Assembly (NCBI RefSeq): GCF_932274485.2
Contig: NC_065879.2
Location: forward strand, 90,825,459 to 90,889,458
Origin: Patella vulgata
Lineage: Eukaryota; Mollusca; Gastropoda; Patellidae
Length of the DNA: 64,000 nucleotides
Direction: 5' to 3'
Translations under genes and position numbers: made by a program
The notes under the pieces: model-generated
Seen by the model: the letters and a program-made list of their open reading frames with translations, nothing else
What the model was told of the DNA's origin: nothing
Databases searched by the model: none
Shown: positions 46,229-58,600 of the stretch, in pieces
How the letters are laid out: each line of letters starts with the position of its first letter
Position numbering within the stretch: the stretch's first letter is position 1

Positions 46229-46829
46229 TGAAAGGGTTACCCGACAACGTTCTTAAAATTTGGTCCACTCTACATGGATTGCCTAAATGACCCGAAGAAC
46301 ATTTGCACAAATCTTTTATTTACAAACTAAGCCGGTTAACTTCCGATTAGAAATACAGTAAAAACAGAAATAATGTAATGCAAATCAGTTTATATACATT
46401 CATATTACACTATTATATGCGTTGTCAACTAATTGAGTCCCTTACTGGGTGCGAAAGAAAAGCGATTTAACCCCTTTAATAGATGCCATTAAATTACCCA
46501 TTTAACACAAAGCCCAGCGCACAAATGGCAGGTATAACATGTTATTACGCATCACTTAGTTTATTAATTAGTTATCTAAATTAATTAAAATGATTACCTG
46601 ATTGGTGAAAAAGCATTCCACAACAATCTTAACATGTTTGATCGGGTTCAATCATAGTCAAATATAGTTGTTAGGTAAGCGTTACCATAACAGTAGTTAG
46701 GGGTGTTGGCATACCATTGTTATTTCAAATAATCGTACGGGCAACTTGCCAATAGTACTTTGTTCAAACCAGTGAGATATTGGACTAATGTGACGTAAAA
46801 GCTCGTGCTGAGTGTCAGTATTTTAAGAT
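46229..46829. other. No supported feature
   Basis: AT-rich non-coding DNA between two fold-back elements. No open frame worth reporting. Confidence 0.5.
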
Positions 46830-46942
46830 GTTTAATGGTCTCGAGCTTACGACATTGCGTAATATATTGTAAAAACATTCGGGCCTACGGCCCTCATGTT
46901 GTTACAATATATTACTTAATGTCTCGCTCTCGACCATTAAAC
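46830..46942. mobile_element. Fold-back element (small MITE)
   Basis: Outer arms GTTTAATGGTC (46830-46840) and GACCATTAAAC (46932-46942), with inner arms GTAATATATTGTAA and TTACAATATATTAC around a CGGGCCTACGGCCC centre that is itself palindromic. Arms are imperfect by a few bases. Confidence 0.8.
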
Positions 46943-47089
46943 AATACTTAAATACAACTAATATATCTAACCGTATGAGTGACAATGTGAATTCATGTGT
47001 TATTAATAGACCCGTTTATCGTGTTAAATATTACAAGGGATTCCTATAATGGGAAAACTTATATATAGTACACTATTCAGAAGGGTGAC

Positions 47090-47577
47090 CCTGTTCAATC
47101 CGGTTAGACTAGTATTTTACTTTCTGGCTTCACTATACCCCTTCAGTGCTCGCCCCTACTCCCTTAGTTTTCTCTTTGTAATAACCAAAGCTACATGGTA
47201 CATCATTAAACGGCCTTGGCAGACATTACTCTTAAGGGGTGTTTCCACATAGATAACCTAATTCAAGTAGATGTGTAAATCGAGAGAGGGGTAGAACTGG
47301 TCAAAAAATCTGTTCATCTTTATAATAAATATGGGATTGATTTGATGTATAGCATTGCGGACCTCGTAAGCAGATCAAAATGAACCATCATGTACATTGT
47401 CGTGGTATGAAACCAAATTCTATTGAAGCTCAACTATTAAATCAAACGTACAATCTTTTAGTATTTTGTTTCTGCAAGAAACTTCCTTAAGGTTGCCGAC
47501 TTTTCGTCTTTGTTGCTGACCATCAACACTCAACTGTATCGTAGAGCACATGACGGCGTTTGTGTTATCCGCCACCC
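47090..47577 (+). mobile_element. Old LINE remnant (same family), target of copy E
   Basis: Pieces in LINE order: 5' untranslated block near 47095-47165 (ATTTTACTTTCTGGCTTC), an end of ORF1 near 47305-47370 (TCTTTATAATAAATATGGGA), and the start of ORF2 from about 47385 (CATTGTCGTGGTATGAAACC, TGCAAGAAACTTCCTTAAGG). It is heavily decayed and has large deletions. Copy E inserted into it. Confidence 0.75.
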
Positions 47578-48087
47578 CCTTAGGCGTGGCCCACCTGGGG
47601 TGTAGGGGGTGATAAGAATATACCCTTCGTGTGTCCTGCGTGTCGTAAAAGGCGACTAAAAGGATCCCGGTAATGGGGCAACGTGTTTGCCGTGCGTTGC
47701 GACCCTTGTCGGTGGAGAGTGGAATCCTGGTAATTGAGTGGGGATTTGGCTTGCGAGCCCTTTCTCTGCAACACATTACTTTGACCCATGGTTCACCTAG
47801 ATGGGAGGTCAGAGTGGCCCAGTCTGATCAATCAGCTTTGGTCGTTTTTCGCTTTGTAGAATGTACCTTTTTCATTTTAATGCTCGATTGTTTATTCACT
47901 CAGCATACTACTTACCTTTGTGTCCTTAGTACATTCTACAGAGCGACGGCTTGGGTCAATCAGGTTAGAAAAGTATTTTACTTTCTGGCTTGAGTATACC
48001 CCTCGTCGAGCCCTGAGGCCATGCGCAGGTTATCCGCGCTAGTCCTCCCCCTGGTAGGCAGGGAAGTAACCTGGGGGACGACGAAGA

Positions 48088-49467
48088 GTGAATCAATTTA
48101 AAAAATCTTTAATGGATTCCCCAATCCCCCAAACCCCAACAACTGAAAGACAAAAACAGAAACGTCCTAATACTGAGGACGTTTCTAATATATTTAATAA
48201 TAGTAAAATGTCAAAGTCTTGCTCGAGGTTCCTCTTAATTGAGAGTCCCTCGAAAGACCTATCAAAAGTGTCGCTATTTTGTTTAACCAAGGGTATAGCC
48301 GGCGAGCCCAAGGCTATCAAAAAACTTAAGAACGGAAAACTCTTAATAGAATGTGCCAAAGAACAGCATGCTACCATGCTTCTTAAATCATCATCTTTGG
48401 CAGACATTCCTATTAAGGTGTATTCCCATAGGTCTTTAAATTCTAGTAGAGGTGTAATACGTTGCCGGGACCTTGAAGGCAGCAGTGAGGAAGAAATGGT
48501 ACAATACCTTTCTTCTCAAGGTGTACAACACGTCAAAAGAATTAGTGTTCGTCGAGGAGACAAGGTGATTCCAACAAGCACCTATATCCTCACATTCAAT
48601 CGTCCCGACATACCAAAGACTCTCAAGGCAGGTTATTTAAACATACCTGTGGATTCATACATTTTCAATCCTCTTCGTTGCTATAAGTGCCAAAAATTTG
48701 GACACAGCAAAACTGTCTGCAGGGGTAAAGGCACCTGGGCTCGTTGTGGCCATGATGGTCACAAAAGCGCTACCTGCCAGGCTACGTTTTGTTGTACAAA
48801 TTGTAAGGGAAAACACTTCGCTTATTCCCGTGAATGTCCAGTATGGCAAAAAGAGAAAATAATCCAACAGGTCATGTATGAAAGAAAAATATCTTATTTC
48901 GATGCCCGAAAACAGGTAGATTTAACTGCACTTTTTCCCATTGCACCACAAGGGAAAACATTTTCAAGTGTAGTTAAAGTTTCCGTCAAATCCATCTCTA
49001 TTCAGACAGACTTAACCTGGCCTGATAAGCAGGATAAACCAAAGAATTTGACGACATCAGATCAAATTAAAGGGGTTTCGAGCTCTTCTCAAACATCTGA
49101 GAGCTCGATTCAAACTACTTCTCCTTTGCCTTTTGAGGATTCATCTTCATTGCCCCAAACGGAAGTTCCTGGGAACATTCCTAATACTTCCACTGGGAAA
49201 GGCAAGGGGTCTCGTCCCTCGCATCACGCTAAAGCTGTTTTCCTGATCCTGCTGGGTCAGAATCGTAGCCTAAGGGTATTCCACCCTAACAGGAACAAGT
49301 ATTTCTCAGTAAAAAGGAAAGAAAATTGCGTGCTAAGGGTAAAAGGGGTTCACAAGACCCTATTACCCATTTTAAAAAAAAATGGGGTTGATCTGATGGA
49401 TGGTATTATCGTAGCGGATGTTCATATGAACCCCGCCGGTAAGCCGCCAAAAATAAATTATCCCTGA
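48088..49467 (+). CDS. LINE copy E, ORF1 (gag-like, zinc knuckles)
   Basis: An open frame of 459 residues. An RRM-like region spans about 45-185 (SRFLLIESPSKDLSK, SLNSSRGVIRCRDLEGSS, RISVRRGDKVIPTSTYILTF), followed by zinc knuckles: CYKCQKFGHSKTVC (CX2CX4HX4C), a second one in which Trp replaces the first Cys (TWARCGHDGHKSATC), and CCTNCKGKHFAYSREC. A Ser- and Thr-rich tail follows. Compared with copy G, the stretch from about residue 380 reads in another frame for some length, so the C-terminus is probably frameshifted. The true start may be the Met at residue 9 (MDSPIPQ), which aligns with copy G. The stop TGA is followed by CAATGG, the ORF2 start. It would bind element RNA. Confidence 0.85.
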   Translation: MNQFKKSLMDSPIPQTPTTERQKQKRPNTEDVSNIFNNSKMSKSCSRFLLIESPSKDLSKVSLFCLTKGIAGEPKAIKKLKNGKLLIECAKEQHATMLLKSSSLADIPIKVYSHRSLNSSRGVIRCRDLEGSSEEEMVQYLSSQGVQHVKRISVRRGDKVIPTSTYILTFNRPDIPKTLKAGYLNIPVDSYIFNPLRCYKCQKFGHSKTVCRGKGTWARCGHDGHKSATCQATFCCTNCKGKHFAYSRECPVWQKEKIIQQVMYERKISYFDARKQVDLTALFPIAPQGKTFSSVVKVSVKSISIQTDLTWPDKQDKPKNLTTSDQIKGVSSSSQTSESSIQTTSPLPFEDSSSLPQTEVPGNIPNTSTGKGKGSRPSHHAKAVFLILLGQNRSLRVFHPNRNKYFSVKRKENCVLRVKGVHKTLLPILKKNGVDLMDGIIVADVHMNPAGKPPKINYP

Positions 49468-49469
49468 CA

Positions 49470-52400
49470 ATGGTAAATACCATTCTTCAATGGAATTGTC
49501 GTGGTTTAAAACCAAATTTTAATGAGGTCCAATTATTAATTCAAAAGTACAATCTGTTAGCTATTTGTTTACAGGAAACTTTCTTAAGGAATTCTGACAC
49601 TTTGTCTTTTAGAAATTTTGTTAGTTATCATCATCATGCAGTTGGTGATGGTAGAGCTCATGTTGTGTCTCTATTATTCTTAATGAAGATATCCCTCAGA
49701 GTCAAGTCACCCTCAACTCGCCTTTACAGACAGTTGCAGTTAGGGTGACTTTCCATATTCCTATAACACTGCCACAGCTTCCTTTTCTTCCCTAGATCTC
49801 ACCCTTTGCTCTCCGGTCCGGTTTCAGGATTTTACATGGAGAGTAAATGAAGATCTATGTGTTAGAAGATGCAGATGAACCGATGGCCTTATTCACTTCA
49901 ATTCTACAAGATGTAGCTGAGCAGGCGATTCCAAAAAACACGACTGAACCAAAACGTTTCAATAAACCATGATATAATGACAATTGCAAATCCGCTTTAA
50001 AAGAGCGTGATCGTATCCTAAGACGACTAAAGAACCACCCTTCCATGGAGAATATTGCGGCATACCAGATGATCCGGGCGAAGGCCCGTAGAACCATATG
50101 TCAAGCAAAGAAGTCTTCATGGCAAGGTTACGTCTCTAGGATCAATTCCCGTACAACATCCAAATCGGTATGGGATGTGATTCGTAGGATTAAAGGTAAA
50201 AGTAGCGCATTATCAGTTAATCATCTAAATGTTGATAATACCACCTTCACAACATTTCCTGATATTGCTAATTCTCTGGCCAGTACATTTTTATTTAATT
50301 CATCATCCAATTTCTCCTCCAATGCCTTTCTAGGCATTAAACAACAGCAGGAGAAACGGCGACTTAATTTGAAGTCCCGTAATGATGAATGCTACAGTGG
50401 AAATTTCTCTGTAGCAGAGCTCCGTGATTCGTTAAAGCGAGCTCCGGACACTGCAACTGGTCCAGATGAAATTCATTACCAAATACTTCAACATTTACCT
50501 TTTCCAACTCTCCTAATTTTATTAGATCTTTTTAACCGGATTTGGGTTGATGGGAATTTCCCTCCTTCGTGGCATGAAGCTACAATAATTGCAATCCCTA
50601 AACCGGGTAAAGATCATACGAATCCTACCAACTATCGTCCGATCGCTTTAACTAGCTGCATTTGCAAAACCATGGAGAGATTGATCAATCGAAGGCTTGT
50701 TTGGTACCTTGAATCCAACTACCTCATTACAGACCTCCAATGTCGATTTCGGTCCCAAAGGAGCACTCTTCATCATCTCGTTCGATTTGAAACGTTCGTC
50801 AGGGATGCTTTCATCCAGAAGCAACATTTAGTTGCAAAATATTTTGATCTGGAGAAAGCATACGATACCACGTGGAAACATGGTATCATGCGCGACCTCC
50901 ATAACCCCGGCCTACGGGGTCGCTTACTTATCTTCATTAAAAATTTCCTGGAAGATAGGTCATTTCTCAGGGAAGCATATTGTCTCCAACACTCTTTGCA
51001 ATAAAAATTAATACCATCCCAGCGTGCCTTAAACCAGGCGCTCTTTATGTTGATGACTTTCAGATGTGCTATGGTTCTACAGACATGCGGATAATCGAAC
51101 GTAAGTTGCAGCTTTGTTTGAATTCACTTCAACAATGGGCAACCGAAAATGGATTTCGTTTTTCGAAATCCAAGAATGTCTGCAGGCATTTCTGTCAGAC
51201 ACGAGGTTTGCATCCTGATCCAGAACTGTTTTTGGATGGCAATCGCTTTCCAGTTGTGGATGAAACCAAATTTTGGTGCTGATATTTGATAAGAAATTAT
51301 CATTTATCCCCCATATTAAAAACCTGAAAAAGAAATGTCTGAAAGCCCTCAACATATTGAGAGTCTTATCAAATACTGACTGGAGAGCAGACCGTAAGGT
51401 CTTGCTCCGATTATATCGAGCTTTAATAAGATCAAAACTCGATTATGGGTGTATTGTGTATGGGTCTGCCCGCGAGTCTTATCTCAAAGACCTCGACACC
51501 ATACACAACCAGGGACTTGGAATCAGTTTGGGAGCATTTCGTACATCTCCAGTGGACAGTTTATACGTCGAGGCACATGAGCCCTCTCTGCACAACAGAC
51601 GTGATAAACTGGCCCTGCAGTATGCTACGAAAATAGCATCTTTACTAAATCGTATTTCATTTAACACCATATTTAGACCATATCATGAGCATATATATCT
51701 GGTGAAGACTAACGTCATTCCACCATTGTTATTCGCATACAACCCCTGTTGTCTGAGGCTGGTATCAGCCTTGACAGTATTGCGAATACCCCTCTCTTTT
51801 AGATTCCACCGTGGGCTGTATCTCCCCCAAAGGTCACTTCATAGAGTTACGGTCTAAATATGGTGATTATACTCCCATTTATACAGATGGTTCGAAAGAT
51901 GGTGATCGGGTAGCCTCTGCTACCCTGGCGCCATCTGAGACCATATCTTTTCGCCTACCACCTGCTGCTTCTATTTTTACAGCTGAGCTCCAGACTATTC
52001 GTCAAGCCCTGGATTTCATCCAGTCCTCATCAGGTATAAACACATTATCTTTTCTGATTCTTTGTCCTCGTTACAAGCAATTAGTAACAAACAGCTTGAT
52101 CACCTATTAGTAGCAGACATTTATTGTCTGCTACTATCATACGAGTTCGTAAGCAAGGACGCTGTCCTTTGCTGGCTCCCCAGTCATATGGATATCAAAG
52201 GAAATGATCAAGCAGACTCGGCTGCCAAGTCTGCATTAGATCTTCCCATATCACAATTTTTAACGCCTTATAAAGATTTTAAATCTGTTATAAATAATTT
52301 ATTTATGACCGCTGGCAACGGTCTTGGGATCTTGCGGGCACAAATAAACTTCATCATATCAAGCCTCTCTTAGGAGACTTGCCATGCTCCTATAGAACCA

Positions 52401-52672
52401 ACAGGAAGGATGAATTTGTTTTGTGTCGCTCTCGCATTGGTCATACTTTTTTAACTCACATTTTCATCTTGAAGCGAGAGTCTCAATCGGAATGTGAACA
52501 CTGTCATGTTCCTTTGACAGTGAAGCACATCTTGATTGAGTGCAATCATCTCAAGAACATAAGATCGAAATATTACCGTTGCCAGTCTCTACGTCATCTG
52601 TTTTCCCAACCTGGTTTATATTGTAACATACTAGACTTGTTAAAAGAGACATGGTTTTATAATAAATTTTAA
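49470..52672 (+). pseudogene. LINE copy E, ORF2
   Basis: The start MVNTILQWNCRGLKPNFNEV is intact, but the endonuclease is mostly lost after about 90 residues. The RT region is open at 50045-51004 (PKPGKDHTNPTNYRPIALTS, STLHHLVRFETFV, YFDLEKAYDTTW), and YVDDFQMCYGSTD follows in another frame at about 51040. The thumb region (51273-51857), RNase H (YTDGSKDGDRVAS, WLPSHMDIKGNDQADSAAKS) and the C-terminal ECEHCHVPLTVKHILIEC block are present in shifted frames. A short deletion removes the VPQG block at about 50965. Inactive. Confidence 0.88.
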
Positions 52673-52898
52673 TTGTATATTTATCATTTCATTTTTGTAT
52701 TTTAAATATTAATATGCATAAAAGGTTTATTTCATTTTTAATTTTATTTACTGTGATATTTATTTATGCATATAATATTTTTTCTGTGATATTTATTTAA
52801 CTTGTCTCACATAAATCACCATATGTTTGGCGCAATATAGCCCGGTGGGTGCTGACGTGCCATAAAACCACATTTCATTCATTCATTCCTTAGGCGTG

Positions 52899-53859
52899 AT
52901 TAGACAACACCCGTCTTGTGGCAAGCGTGTCGTAGAAAGGCGACTGAAATAATTCCTGTAGTCCGGCAACGTGTTTTCCGTGCCTTGAAGCCCGTGTCGG
53001 TGGAGAGTAGGGTTGTCTTGGTTCACTCTAATCAATCGACTTCGATTGTTTTAGCTATGTAGAATGCACGTTTCTTAATTTCAATGCTTTGTTGTTTTTA
53101 TACGTTAGCAAGTTTGCCAGTAGTTGTCCTTTCTGGCTTGAGTATACCCCCACCCAGCCTTGAGGACACGCACAGGTTATCCGTGCCAGTCCTCTCTTTG
53201 GTAGTGAGATGGGGGCCGGGGACGATGAGGGGGTGAATAAAAAAATCAAAAAAAAAATCATTGAATTCCACTTCCGACAACCCCAATCTATGAACGACAA
53301 AAAACAGGAACGTCCAAAATCAGGACGTTTCTTATATATATTTTTAAGAGTAAAATGACAAAGTCATTGCCGAAATTTCACTTGATTGAGAGTCCCTATC
53401 GGGTGTCGCTACACAGGTCTTTAAATCCTAGTATATTATCTAGCGGTGGGGGGGCTGTGTGGATGGCCGAATGGTTAGTACGTGCGTGCTGTATCATAAA
53501 GCCTATCATTGAGTCAACTGGCGTGGTTTAGAATCCCCGGTTGTACGCGACAAGAACTAGGGTCGCCTGTCCAACCTCATGGGTTTTCTCCGGGTCATCC
53601 GGGTTCCTCCCACTATTAAAGGCCCCTACGCGCCAGCGAGTTATTGAAATAAAAAAAATAAAACCATGTTAGTCCCGAAATGACCTAGTTTGTGTCGAGT
53701 GGACGTTAAACCCCATTTATCGCTCTCTCTCTCGATGCCCGGATGTTGAAGGCAACAGTGGGAATGAATTGGTAGAATACCCTTCTTCTCGAGGCGTCGA
53801 ACAAGTTCAAGGAATAAATGTACGTCAAAGAGATAAGACGATTCCCACAGATAAAATAA
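52899..53859 (+). mobile_element. LINE relic F (5' UTR and start of ORF1), split by a SINE
   Basis: Diverged 5' untranslated sequence (CAAGCGTGTCGTAGAAAGGC, GAAGCCCGTGTCGGTGGAGA) and the start of ORF1 up to about 53440, then a SINE, then a further ORF1 piece at 53737-53850 (encoding a decayed form of RDLEGSSEEEMV and VKRISVRRGDK). Copy G inserted at its end, after 53859. Confidence 0.75.
53445..53736 (+). repeat. SINE family 1 inside LINE relic F
   Basis: A full-length plus-strand copy: GTGGATGGCCGAATGGTTAG head after a G-run, GGTTTAGAATCCCC B box, the long body form with CTCCGGGTCATCCGG, and a CGCTCTCTCTCTCG tail. It interrupts the ORF1 relic; a target duplication is not clear. Confidence 0.88.
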
Positions 53860-54383
53860 TTCCATGAACATTACCCCCCTGGGGTGTAGGGGGTGATAAG
53901 AATATACCCTTCGTATGTCCTGCGTGTCGTAAAAGGCGACCTTTTATGGGGCAACGTATTTGCCGTGCGTTGCGACCCGTGTCGGTGGAGAGTGGAATCC
54001 TGGTAATTGAGTGGGGCTTGTCTTGCGAGCCATTCCTTTGCAACACATTACTTTGGCCCATGGTTCACCTAGACGGGAGATCTGAGTGGCCCACTCTGAT
54101 CAATCGGCTTTCGTCGTTTTTAGCTCTGTAGAATGTACCCTTCCAGTTTAATGCTCTGTTGTTTTTTCACTCAGCATGCTACCTACCTTTGTGTCCTTAG
54201 TACATTCTACAGAGCGGCGGCTTCGGTCAATCAGGTTGGATAGTATTTTTTACTTCTGGCTTGGGTATACCCCTCGTCGAGCCCTGAGGCCATGCGCTGG
54301 TGATCCGTGCTAGTCTTCCCCCTGGTAGGCAGGAAAGTTACCTGGGGGACGACGAGGGGTGAATTAAAAAAATATATCTATTC

Positions 54384-55675
54384 GTGGATTCCCCAATCCC
54401 AATTAAAGAACAAAATAAGAAACAGAAACGTCCTAATACAGAGGACGTTTCTAATCTATTTAAGTCTACGAGTAAAATTTCAAAGGCATGGCCGAGGTTT
54501 CTCTTGATTGAGAGTGCCTCTACAGACCTCTCGAAAATGTCACCCTTTTTGATAACCAAGGGCATAGCTGGCTTGGCCGGTGAGCCCAAGGCTAAATGGA
54601 ACACTCCTGATAGAATGTGATAAGGAACAGCATGCAACCATGCTGCTGAAATCCACCTCCTTAGCAGACATTCCTATCAAGGTGTCGCCGCATAGGTCGT
54701 TAAATTCAAGTAGAGGAGTTATTCGCTGTCGGGAACTTAAAGGCAGGAGTAAGGATGAAATGGTTGAATGCCTTCCATCCCAAGGCGTCTCACATGTTAA
54801 AAGAATTAGCGTACGCCGGGGAGATAAGGTGATTGCTTCAAGCACCTATATCCTCACTTTCAATCGTCCCGAAAAACCAAAGACTCTGAAGGCAGTTTAT
54901 CTTAACATACCTGTTGATTCGTATATTTCTACACCCCTTCGCTGTTATAAATGCCAAAAATTTGGACACCGCAAAACCGTCTGTAGAGGTAAAGACACCT
55001 GCGCTCGTTGTGGTCATGATGGCCACGAGAGCGCTACCTGCCAGGCGGAATTTTGTTGTATAAATTGCAAGGGTAAGCAATTTGCTTACTCTCGCGAATG
55101 TCCAGTTTGGCAGAAGGAGAAACGAATCCAACAGGTGATGTCTGAACGAAAGATGTCATATTTCGATGCCCGTAAACAAGTAGAACTTACTGCACTATTT
55201 CCAATTGTACCACAAGGGAAATCTTACGCAAGTACAGTCAAAGTTTCTACTAAAACTATTTCAGTTCAGACAGACATAACCTGGCCATATAAAGAAGAAA
55301 TGCCAAAAACCATATCAGATCAAGGGGTATCGAGCTCCTCTCTGACGCGAGAGAGCTCGATTCAAACTATTCAAACTTTGCCTGGCGAGGGGTCATCTTC
55401 CTTGCCGCAACCTGAAGTCTGTTGAAGCTGTCGCTCTTGATTCTAGTTCTGCTGAATCAAGTTCGCAGCTGAAGGATATCCCACCCTCCCAGGACCAAAC
55501 TGTCCTCTCTAGGAAAGAGAGGAGATTAGCAAAGTTTAAAGAGAGAATGAAAAAGGGTTCACAAAACCCTATCACTCTCTATAATAAATATGGGGTTGAT
55601 CTGATGGACGGTATTACCGTAGTGGATGTCCATATGGACCCCGTCAGTAATCCGTCCAAATTTAAAAATCCCTGA
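54384..55675 (+). pseudogene. LINE copy G, ORF1 (gag-like)
   Basis: It starts MDSPIPIKEQNKKQKRPNTE. A short deletion near 54595 shifts the frame, after which 54598-55425 is open: SLNSSRGVIRCRELKGRS, RISVRRGDKVIASSTYILTF, and zinc knuckles CYKCQKFGHRKTVC, CARCGHDGHESATC and CCINCKGKQFAYSREC (the last with Gln for His). A second shift near 55420 leads into a Ser-rich tail that ends NKYGVDLMDGITVVDVHMDP-like at the stop, 55675. This copy has the best second knuckle of the family in the window. Confidence 0.85.
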
Positions 55676-55677
55676 CA

Positions 55678-58600
55678 ATGGTAAATTCCATCATTCAATG
55701 GAATTGTCGTGGTTTAAAACCAAATTTTAATGAAGTTCAATTATTAATTCAACCAGCGGCTGCCAGGCAGGATACGCCCACATTTTCGAGAGATTGATAG
55801 AGAACAAGCTAACAAGAAAGTGATTTTTCCTACAATCAAGGGCCATAATTCAGAAATTACAATTCGATATGCGCATATATCGAAAGGAACTGAGATCTTT
55901 GTGTTATAAACTTACATTTCCAGTTTCAACAAAATCGGATAAAAATTGTGACCTCTATAGGGTCCACAACCTTGATATACCATATTTTTACGCTATTTGA
56001 GAACGAACGGCGGCCATTTTGACTGTCAATTTTGGGGCGATTTTCACAAAATTCAAACTCAACTGTCCTTAGGGTGGAACGGTAATATAATAATACGGTT
56101 TTTTAAATCGGATAAAAATTATGACCTCCAATGGGTCCACAAGCTAAAAACATGATTTTTCGTACAATCAGGGGCTATAATTCAGGAAGTTACGGTCCGA
56201 TATGGGCAAATATTAAAAGGAACCGAGATCTTTGGGTTATAAACTTATATTTCAAGTTTCAACAAAATCGGATAAAAATTGTGACCTCTATAGGGTCCAC
56301 AACCTTGATATACCATATTTTTACGCTATTTGAGAATGAACGGCGGCCATTTTGTCTGTCAATTTTGGGCCGATTTTCATGAAATTCAAACTCAATCGTC
56401 CTTAGGGTGTAACGGTGATATAATAGAACGGTTTTTTAAATCGGATAAAAATTATGACCTCATTAGGGTCCACAAGCTAAAAACGCGATTTTTCGTACAA
56501 TCAGGGGCCATAATTCAGGAAATTACGGTCTGATATGCGCAAATATCGAAAGGAACCGAGATCTTTGGGTTATAGACTTACATTTCAAGTTTCAACAAAA
56601 TCGGATAAAAATTGTGACCTCTATTGGGTCCACAACCTTGATCTACCATTTTCTTACGCTATCTGAGAACGAACGGCGGCCATTTTGTCTGTCAATTTTG
56701 GGCCGATTTTCACGAAATTCGATTTCAGTAGTCCCTAGGGTGTAACGGTGATATAATAATACATTTTGTTAAATCGGGTAAAAATTATGACTTCTATAGG
56801 GTCCACAAGCTAAAAACGTGATTTTTCGAACAATCAGGGGTCATAATTCAGGAAGTTACGGTCCGATATGCACGAATATCGAAAGGCACCGAGATCTTTG
56901 GGTTATAAACTTACATTTCAAGTTTCAACAAAATCGGATAAAAATTGTGACCTCTATAGGGTCCAAAACCTTGATATACCATATTTTTACGCTATTTGAG
57001 AACGAACGGCGGCCATTTTGTCTGTCAATTTTGAGCCGATTTTCACGAAATTCGAACTCAGTCATCCTTAGGGTGTAACGGTGATATAATAGACAGGTTT
57101 TTTTTAAATCGGATAAAAATTATGACTTCTATAGGGTCCACAAGCTAAAAACGTGATTTTTCGTACAATCAGGGGCCATAATTCAGGAAGTTACAGTCCG
57201 ATATGCACGAATATCGAAAGGAACCGAGATCTTTGGGTTATAAACTTACATTTCAAGTTTCAACAAAATCGGATAAAAATTGTGACCTCTATAGGGTCCA
57301 CAAGCTAAAAACGTGATTTCTCGTACAAACAGGGGCCATAATCCATGAAGTTTCGATCTGATACATGCCGATATCGAAAGCAGCCGAGATCTTTTGGGGA
57401 TAGACCTATATTTCAAGGTTCGTCGAAATCGGATAAGAATTGTGACCTGTAGAGAGTCCACAAACAATTGTGGACGGACAGGGGCGACGGCATAATACGT
57501 CCACATGAAAATGTGGGCGTATACAAATACAATCCTTTAGCTATTTGTTTACAGGAAACTTTCTTAAAGAATTCTGACACTTTTTTTTTAGACATTTTGT
57601 TGGTTACCATCATCACTCAGTTGGTGATGGTAGAGTTCATGGGGGTGTTTCTATTATTCTTACATGGTGGGTAAATGAAGATCTGTGTGGTAGTGATCAC
57701 TTCCCGATCTTGATAGATAATAATGGTCCCTCTCCGGTCGGAAGACCGCAGAGGTGGAAGTTGCATAAGGCTGATTGGCTCTTTTGGAATCTTTGGGTCT
57801 CTTCTCTTTTGATGCAAAGGAGTTAGATGAACCCATGGCCTTGTTCACTTCAATTCTTCAAGATGTGGCTGAGCAGGCGATTCCGAAAACCACGACTGCA
57901 CCAAAACGTTTCAATAAACCATGGTATATCGAAGATTGCAAATCCGCTCTGAAAGAGCGTGATCGCATCCTGAGACGACTTAAGAATCACCCTTCCATGG
58001 AGAATATTGCGGCATACCAAATGGTCCGGGCGAAGGCTCGTAGAACGATACGTCAAACAAAGAAATCTTCATGGCAAGGTTATGTCTCAAGGATCAATTC
58101 CCGTACCACACCTAAGTCGGTATGGGATAGGATTCGTAGGATTAAAGGTAAAAGTAGTGCATTATCAGTTAACCATCTAAATGTTGATATACCACCTTAA
58201 CAACATTTCCTGATATTGCTAATTCTCTGGCCAGTAAAATTTCATTTAATTCATCATCCAATTTTTCCTCCGATGCCTTTAGAGGCATTAAACAACAGCA
58301 GGAGAAAAGGCGACTTAATTTCAAGTCCCGCAATGATGAATGCTACAATGATACCTTTTCCGTTGTTGATCTTCCGGATTTGCTAAAGTGAGGTCGGGAT
58401 ACTGCAACTGGTCCAGATGAAATACACTACCAAATTCTAAAACATTTATCTTTTTCCACTCTTTTAATTTTATTGGATCTTCTTAACCGAATTTGGGTTG
58501 ATGGGAATTTTCCCTCTTCGTGGCATGAAGCCACAATAATTCCCATCCCTAAACCGGGTAAAGAGCATACGAATCCTACCAACTATCGTCCGATCGCTTT

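Larger units (their letters stand above)
47589..52887 (+). mobile_element. I-group LINE, copy E (full length, 5.3 kb)
   Basis: It is 5299 bp, flanked by an 11-bp target duplication, CCTTAGGCGTG, at 47578-47588 and 52888-52898. Order: 5' untranslated region (47589-48087), ORF1, ORF2, and a 3' untranslated region ending with CACCATATGTTTGGCGCAAT and a (TTCA)n tail. Full length at both ends with a clean duplication, but both ORFs are interrupted. Confidence 0.95.

Noticed and set aside
47420-47789. Minus-strand frames of 69 and 118 residues
   Set aside because: They lie antisense to the LINE 5' untranslated region and recur at other LINE copies (19091-19385, 53825-54061) with the same products, so they follow the repeat.
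56131-57078. Repeated open frames of about 83-86 residues with near-identical products
   Set aside because: The repeat unit is 333 bp, a multiple of three, so the same chance frame recurs in each unit. There is no start context, domain or codon bias to support a gene.
55972-57300. Regular array considered as a CRISPR-like structure
   Set aside because: Units are long and adjoining, without unique spacers, and the context is a eukaryotic LINE.
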